64,000 bases of DNA from assembly GCF_900177775.1 (NCBI RefSeq), contig NZ_FXWH01000001.1, positions 372,001-436,000 of the forward strand. Direction: 5' to 3'. The notes beneath the pieces are model-generated. The model saw nothing but the letters and a program-made list of their open reading frames with translations. It did no database searches and had not been told where the DNA came from. This document shows, one piece after another, positions 59,400 to 64,000 of this stretch. Origin of the DNA: Pseudidiomarina planktonica. Its GTDB lineage: Bacteria; Pseudomonadota; Gammaproteobacteria; Enterobacterales; Alteromonadaceae. Position 1 is the stretch's first letter, and each line of letters begins with the position of its first letter. The position numbers were made by a program, and so were the translations under genes.

Positions 59400-62187
59400 A
59401 TATGGGATTGCAAGTCTACTGCTGCTGGGTGCATTGCTCATCAGTCCGGCTGCGTCAGCGGCAACCTATGTTGTGCCCGCCGGACCATTACCGCCCGGGT
59501 GCAGCTACGACGGCACCGAAGTGCTGTGCAACGGCAACCTGATTTTCGGTAATAACGACACTATTAACGTTAGCTCGCCTACCACTTTACGTATCACCGG
59601 CGACTTCACCTTTGGCAATAACTTCGTGGTGAATGAGGGTGGCAATACGGACGATTTAAATATTATTGTTGAAGGGAATATGAATCCCAGCAATAACGGC
59701 ATTATTAACGCCAACCTGACTGTGGAAGGGTCTATTAACTCGGGCAACAACACGGGTTTCACTGGTGGGTTAATAGTAAGTGGTAACTTAAATTTAGGTA
59801 ATAACAGTACGGTAAGTGGCAACATCCAAGTGGATGGAACCTTAAATACCGGCAATAACATCACTATTGACGGCAACATTGATGCCACTAACGTAAATAT
59901 TGGTGAAAACAATACGGTAAACGGCAATATAGAAGCCGAAAACGTGAACATAAACGGTGGCAACTCGGTTATAAATGGCGATGTGGATGCCACGAACTCG
60001 GTTAACAACAACGGTACTATCAACGGTGACGTTGATTCGCCTAACGTGAACGACAACGGCAATATTACTGGCGATCAGTGTGACCAGCAGCAGGAAATTG
60101 AAAACGAAGAAGACCGCGGCTGTTCTCCTGAAGGCAACGTCGAATACTTCCAGCTCACTCATAGCGGTACGGCGCTTACCTGTGAAGCTTATCCGGTAAC
60201 AGTCACCGCATGCGCTGACGCCGGTTGTACCAACCAGTTTGCATTTACTGGTACGGTTGATATTGCTGAATCTACTGGTGGTTTTGCTGCCAGCACTGCA
60301 AGCTTCAACAATAGCAGTCAAACCACGGTGGAATTGGACATACCTACGGTTGGTAACTATCAATTGGTAACCCAGAACCCCACCGGTGAAATTCCCGCTT
60401 CGGGCGTGCAATGCGATAGCGTAAATGGTTGTGCTATTACAGCGGTAGATACGGCATTGCGCTTTACTAACGAGCAAAGTCAGGTGGCCGGGGTTTCTTT
60501 TAGCCTGGGGCTGGAAGCTATTCGCACCGATACTAATACCGGTGCCTGCGGTGCTGCGTTGCAGGGCAATCAGAACGTGCAGTTTGCCTTGAGTTGCCAG
60601 AACCCGGGTACTTGCAGTAACACTACCACCTATCCGCAAGCTGCACTTACCATTAACTCAAACACTGTGGGCACCGCCGCCACCGCAGTGCCTGTTACTT
60701 TCGACAGTAATGGCGCAGGAACTCTTAACGTTACTTACGGTGATGTTGGCTCTATTGCTTTAAGTGCAAGCACTCAGGCGCCCACCAGCGCAACTTTAAG
60801 CGGTAATTCAGCACCTTTTGTTGTAAAACCCCATGCGGTTGGCTTCACCATTAGCAGTAATCCGGCGGCGGGGTTAACTAGCGACTTTCACCTTGCCAAT
60901 GTGTTTGCCAGTGCAGGTGAGAACTTTGAAGTACGCCTTACGGCGTTAAATTTCAATGGTGATGCGACTCCGAATTTCGGGAATGAAAACACTGCGCAGA
61001 CACTGGCACTGGTGAACCACAGCCTGCTCGCACCTACCGGTAGCGGCGCCAATAGTGGCACTTTGGCGAATATGAACGGATTTAGTGCCAGTTCAAATAT
61101 TGCAGAATACGTGAATAGCAGTGTCAATTTCAACGAAGTTGGTGTGATTCAACTGGAAGCCAATGTTGCCGGAGGCGATTATCTGGGAGCTGGCGGTATT
61201 AACGGTGCCCTGAATCGTACTAGTGAGCCGGTCGGGCGCTTTATTCCTGCATATTTTGAAGTACTGTCACAAACCCCGGTATTAGTGCATGCACAGGACG
61301 ATTTCACTTATTATGGGCAACCTACTGAGTTTGGCTTGAATCCACAATGGGAATTGCGTGCCTATAGCACCGCCGGCGCTCTGATAACTAACTACCGTGA
61401 CCTGTTTTACCGGTTAACCAGTGATGGCAGCACCGATGGGAATCGGTTCGATACCACGGCTACATCGAACCTTGCCAATGTGACTGCCAGCTTAAACGGT
61501 ACCGCAACTTTGCAAGTAGCCAACCAGAGCACACTGGGACAGCCGCTGGAATTCCAACTGGTCAACTTGTCCATGTTATTCAGTAAGCCACAGGTGCCCA
61601 AGTTGCCCGCGCAAGCCGACTACAACATCACAGTTCCGGCCAGCTTAATGACCGATAGCGATGGCGTGTGTATTGCCAGTCAGGCTGCGCCGGGTAACTG
61701 TCAGGACATTAGCTTGAACAACAGCTTAATCGGTGAGGCGATGGATATGACCGGCACTGAGTTGCTGGACGGCGTGGTCGTATTAAATGACAGCTACGGA
61801 GTCGACGGCGAACCGCTGCCGGTTGATGTTATTATTACCGCTTACACCAGTGTGGGCGGGTTAGAGGCGTATCGCGTCAATACGCGTGATAATAGCACGC
61901 CGGTAACTACTGCCTGGTTAACGAATCTGGCTTGTGCCGGGAATACGCTAAATGCGCAGGGCAATACCACCGTAAGTGGGGGGCGCACGGGGAACAGTTT
62001 TGTTGTGGACGGTGCAGCAACCCCATGTGAAGCGTTGTGGCAGCCCAACCTGAATGACCTTGGGGTTGACTACCTGCGCAGCTGGAATAGTACCAGTAAC
62101 GCCTGGGAAGACCCTGCCGCAACCTTATACTTCGGCCGTTTCCGTGGGAACGACCGAATCATTTTCACCCGTGAAATCGGTTGGTAG
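59386..62187 (+). CDS. mshQ: MSHA surface protein MshQ with beta-helix-like repeats
   Basis: 933 residues from ATG 59386, with GGAGG at 59375-59379; the open frame upstream is a shadow of mshP. Signal peptide (MPAYKYGIASLLLLGALLIS..., cleavage near residue 26). Residues about 54-231 are about ten Asn/Gly repeats of 15-25 residues (GNN-x-TV-x-GNI-type), resembling a bactofilin-like right-handed beta-helix. Then a large Thr/Ser/Asn-rich beta-sandwich-like region, ending in a C-terminal part (about 600-933) that matches my memory of the DUF6701 module of MshQ proteins. I see no LamG/concanavalin-type domain, which many MshQ proteins carry. Likely tip or surface adhesin. Confidence 0.75.
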   Translation: MPAYKYGIASLLLLGALLISPAASAATYVVPAGPLPPGCSYDGTEVLCNGNLIFGNNDTINVSSPTTLRITGDFTFGNNFVVNEGGNTDDLNIIVEGNMNPSNNGIINANLTVEGSINSGNNTGFTGGLIVSGNLNLGNNSTVSGNIQVDGTLNTGNNITIDGNIDATNVNIGENNTVNGNIEAENVNINGGNSVINGDVDATNSVNNNGTINGDVDSPNVNDNGNITGDQCDQQQEIENEEDRGCSPEGNVEYFQLTHSGTALTCEAYPVTVTACADAGCTNQFAFTGTVDIAESTGGFAASTASFNNSSQTTVELDIPTVGNYQLVTQNPTGEIPASGVQCDSVNGCAITAVDTALRFTNEQSQVAGVSFSLGLEAIRTDTNTGACGAALQGNQNVQFALSCQNPGTCSNTTTYPQAALTINSNTVGTAATAVPVTFDSNGAGTLNVTYGDVGSIALSASTQAPTSATLSGNSAPFVVKPHAVGFTISSNPAAGLTSDFHLANVFASAGENFEVRLTALNFNGDATPNFGNENTAQTLALVNHSLLAPTGSGANSGTLANMNGFSASSNIAEYVNSSVNFNEVGVIQLEANVAGGDYLGAGGINGALNRTSEPVGRFIPAYFEVLSQTPVLVHAQDDFTYYGQPTEFGLNPQWELRAYSTAGALITNYRDLFYRLTSDGSTDGNRFDTTATSNLANVTASLNGTATLQVANQSTLGQPLEFQLVNLSMLFSKPQVPKLPAQADYNITVPASLMTDSDGVCIASQAAPGNCQDISLNNSLIGEAMDMTGTELLDGVVVLNDSYGVDGEPLPVDVIITAYTSVGGLEAYRVNTRDNSTPVTTAWLTNLACAGNTLNAQGNTTVSGGRTGNSFVVDGAATPCEALWQPNLNDLGVDYLRSWNSTSNAWEDPAATLYFGRFRGNDRIIFTREIGW
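59545..60080 (+). repeat. Degenerate tandem repeats encoding the MshQ beta-helix
   Basis: Around ten degenerate units of about 45-75 bases, recurring on GGCAATAAC/GGTAATAAC-type cores (GNN) and GGCAACATT/GGCAATATA (GNI). The codons vary between units, so the repeat is held by protein selection rather than recent duplication. Confidence 0.65.
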
Positions 62188-62440
62188 TAAGACTTTGGTA
62201 ATAATTCGGCAATTTAATACTTAATAAAGTGTTCAATAAACTTGCGCTTTGGGTAGCAAGCAAATAGCATAAAGCTGTATTCTTATTCGGCACTATAAAG
62301 TCACTGGTAGAAGTGACACCCGAATAACAGGTTTTGCAAACGTTTGAACTATTACAATAACAAAGGCGCGGCCTGTGCGGTCTTAACTTACTTAAGTACA
62401 GAGCACGTCCCCCGGTTATTTCTAAGCTTGGAATGGAACA
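62188..62440 (+). other. Intergenic region between mshQ and the PEGA-SUMF1 gene
   Basis: 253 bases, AT-rich. I see no terminator hairpin with a T-run after mshQ and no convincing promoter; TACAAT (about 62353) is a possible -10 without a good -35. Read-through from mshQ is therefore possible. Confidence 0.4.
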
Positions 62441-64000
62441 ATGATGCGATTGGCTCGACTGGCACTGTTCGTGACTACATCTCTGGCGCTGTCCGGAACG
62501 GTTGTTGCTCAAGAAGCGACAGTCGAAGAAATTTCAACCAATATCAGCACACTGCAATCTCAGTATGAAAATTTTTCTGAGAATGTTGCTGGGCTTGAGG
62601 CTGAACACCGGAACCTCGTAGAACAACTGAATTCATTGCGTTCGCGCAGTGACGAGTTGGAGCGGGCGCGTTTAAATGCACTGGAAGAAATGAATAACAG
62701 ATATCGGCAGCTCATTGATGATCCCGAAACTGATATTTCTACCGCACAAAAAGCCTATCAACAGGCTGTGTTAGCGCATCAGCGCAACAAAGAAGATATT
62801 AAAACTCAGGTGCAACTGGTTGCCGCTAAAAAAGAAGAAGTGGAAAACGTCCGCTTGAGCCGGCACGGTTTGATTAACCAAATTGAAATTCTGAAAGAGA
62901 AACGCACTGCAGCGCGTGTTGACCGTGTGCAACGTGAGTTTAATAAAACGGGCACTATTGAAGTAAGTCAGTCAATTGTTTGTGACCGTCAGGAAACTAT
63001 TGCGCAGTGTGAAAACCGCGGCAAGCTGCTGGCCAAGCAAAAAGCCTCTAAGCAGTATCTGGATCAGGTGTTCTCTGAGCTATCAGAATCTGAAACCGCG
63101 CGAGCGAATCAGGAAAAGGCAAGTCCTAACATTCAAATTCTGGGTTCAAAAACAGTGAGTAATGGCTTTAGTGGTCAGGGCAACTATGGCGTGAAGCTGT
63201 CAGTTGAACTGCGCGGCCAGTTGCAGGAAAACCAGGCGTGTAGCCTGCTCAATATTGACCTGCGTTACTGTAACCTAGACTCTGATGTGGGAAAGGATAA
63301 GCCGGCTGGTGATGCTGAAGCGATCGCTTATGATGAATCGGCAATGTATAGACTGACATTGCGCTCCAACGTTTATGACGATGAAGTAATCATTGATGGT
63401 GTTAGCTATGGTTCAACTCCTTTGGAAGTTATGTTGCCCGCCGGCGAACACGATGTTGAAGTCACTAAGTTTGGATTTGAGAGTTTTGTAAGACGCCTGG
63501 CGTTGAAAGAGTCAACCACGGTTCGCGCTGAACTTGAGCGTGCGGCTTTTGCTTTCACGCAAGGTGAAAAAATTCAGGACGTACTGTATCGCAATGTGCG
63601 AGGCCCTGAGTTAGTGGTGGTTCCGTCCGGTAGCTTTAAAATGGGTGACTTAAGCGGTAACGGTTTACCGAATGAGAAACCGGCTGGTACTCAGACTATC
63701 GAAAGCTCCTTTGGTATTTCAGAGCAAGAAATTACAGTCGGACTGTTCCGTGCTTTTGTTGACGATACTTCTTATGTAACTGAAGCCGAAAAAGGCAATG
63801 GTTGCTCAGTGTACGTTGACGGCAAACCGCAACGCGACAGCAAGTTAAACTGGCGTGAGCCGGGCTTTACACAATCGGATACTTCGCCGGTAGTGTGTGT
63901 TAGCTATAACGATTCGCAAGAGTTTGTGAGCTGGTTGTCCAGCCGCAGTGGTTTTAAATACAACTTGCCGTCTGAACGTCAGTGGGAATATGCCGCTCGT
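62441..64000 (+). CDS. Secreted coiled-coil/PEGA/SUMF1 protein, 5' part
   Basis: 520 codons from ATG 62441, open to the window end (a second ATG is at 62444). Signal peptide (LARLALFVTTSLALSGTVVA, cleavage near VVAQ). Residues about 23-170 are a heptad-rich coiled coil, followed by a region with cysteines (VCDRQETIAQCEN). A PEGA domain lies at about 313-365 (VIIDGVSYGSTPLEVMLPAG). From about 390 starts an FGE/SUMF1-type domain (LVVVPSGSFKMGDLSG, SSFGISEQEITVGLFRAF, LPSERQWEYAAR). FGE-like folds include formylglycine-generating enzymes and non-catalytic binding modules; the active-site cysteines would lie beyond the window. It lies 253 bases after mshQ on the same strand; a link to the pilus is inference. 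Confidence 0.78.
   Translation, partial: MMRLARLALFVTTSLALSGTVVAQEATVEEISTNISTLQSQYENFSENVAGLEAEHRNLVEQLNSLRSRSDELERARLNALEEMNNRYRQLIDDPETDISTAQKAYQQAVLAHQRNKEDIKTQVQLVAAKKEEVENVRLSRHGLINQIEILKEKRTAARVDRVQREFNKTGTIEVSQSIVCDRQETIAQCENRGKLLAKQKASKQYLDQVFSELSESETARANQEKASPNIQILGSKTVSNGFSGQGNYGVKLSVELRGQLQENQACSLLNIDLRYCNLDSDVGKDKPAGDAEAIAYDESAMYRLTLRSNVYDDEVIIDGVSYGSTPLEVMLPAGEHDVEVTKFGFESFVRRLALKESTTVRAELERAAFAFTQGEKIQDVLYRNVRGPELVVVPSGSFKMGDLSGNGLPNEKPAGTQTIESSFGISEQEITVGLFRAFVDDTSYVTEAEKGNGCSVYVDGKPQRDSKLNWREPGFTQSDTSPVVCVSYNDSQEFVSWLSSRSGFKYNLPSERQWEYAAR

Noticed and set aside
59545..60080. CRISPR or DNA-level tandem repeat in mshQ
   Set aside because: The units differ in length and codons and encode a continuous protein repeat; there are no conserved direct repeats with spacers.
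59505..60639. Long minus-strand open frames (185 and 265 codons) opposite mshQ
   Set aside because: They result from the repetitive Asn/Gly codons of the MshQ repeats; the predicted proteins are low-complexity without start signals.

Overview
The window is chromosomal DNA from a gammaproteobacterium. The gene orders miaA-hfq-hflX-hflK-hflC-purA, tRNA-Thr/Tyr/Gly/Thr-tufB, tRNA-Trp-secE-nusG-rplKAJL-rpoBC and rpsL-rpsG-fusA-tufA are those of Enterobacterales and relatives. The full MSHA pilus cluster, the YajR-type transporter and the marine-style accessory genes point to the Alteromonadales, most likely near Idiomarina/Pseudidiomarina. That genus call is inference from gene content; no database search was possible. 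Base and codon usage look even throughout, and I see no prophage, insertion sequence, integron or CRISPR array.

Layout. 1-6640: end of miaA, then hfq-hflX-hflK-hflC, an unexpected kynureninase-like PLP enzyme, and purA. 6699-8481: four tRNA genes and tufB with its terminator. 8487-8587: a convergent pair of REP-like palindromes (a BIME-like element). 8610-25433: transcription and translation core (tRNA-Trp, secE, nusG, rplK, rplA, L10 leader, rplJ, rplL, rpoB, rpoC, rpsL, rpsG, fusA, tufA). The two tuf genes appear identical, including their 3' terminators. 25548-33403: a periplasmic binding-protein-like gene, glutaminase, uvrA, yajR, ssb and an LLM-family oxidoreductase. 33457-46250: two chemotaxis receptors, an acetolactate synthase-like TPP enzyme, a CtlX-like hydrolase, an atypical adenosine deaminase-family protein, thymidine kinase, a GAF-PAS-PAS-GAF-GGDEF protein, pyrC and outer-membrane phospholipase A.

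46374-62187 is an MSHA type IV pilus locus: inner-membrane platform (mshI1, mshI2, mshJ, mshK), secretin (mshL), AAA ATPase (mshM), TPR protein (mshN), extension ATPase with an N-terminal c-di-GMP-binding type domain (mshE), platform protein (mshG), pilins (mshB, mshA, mshC, mshD, mshO, mshP) and the large surface protein mshQ. No mshF is visible. The MshQ N-terminal half carries about ten 15-25-residue Asn/Gly-rich repeats resembling a right-handed beta-helix (bactofilin-like). Directly after it, running off the window, is a secreted coiled-coil/PEGA/SUMF1 protein.

The most interesting points are the beta-helix MshQ with its PEGA-SUMF1 neighbour, the REP/BIME pair, a terminator-like hairpin inside the pldA signal-peptide coding region, the UACG-capped terminator that isolates mshA from the minor pilins, and an adenosine deaminase-family protein with Asp to Asn at a substrate-contact position. 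I did not find a clearly new defence or mobile system; most of the window is conserved housekeeping DNA.
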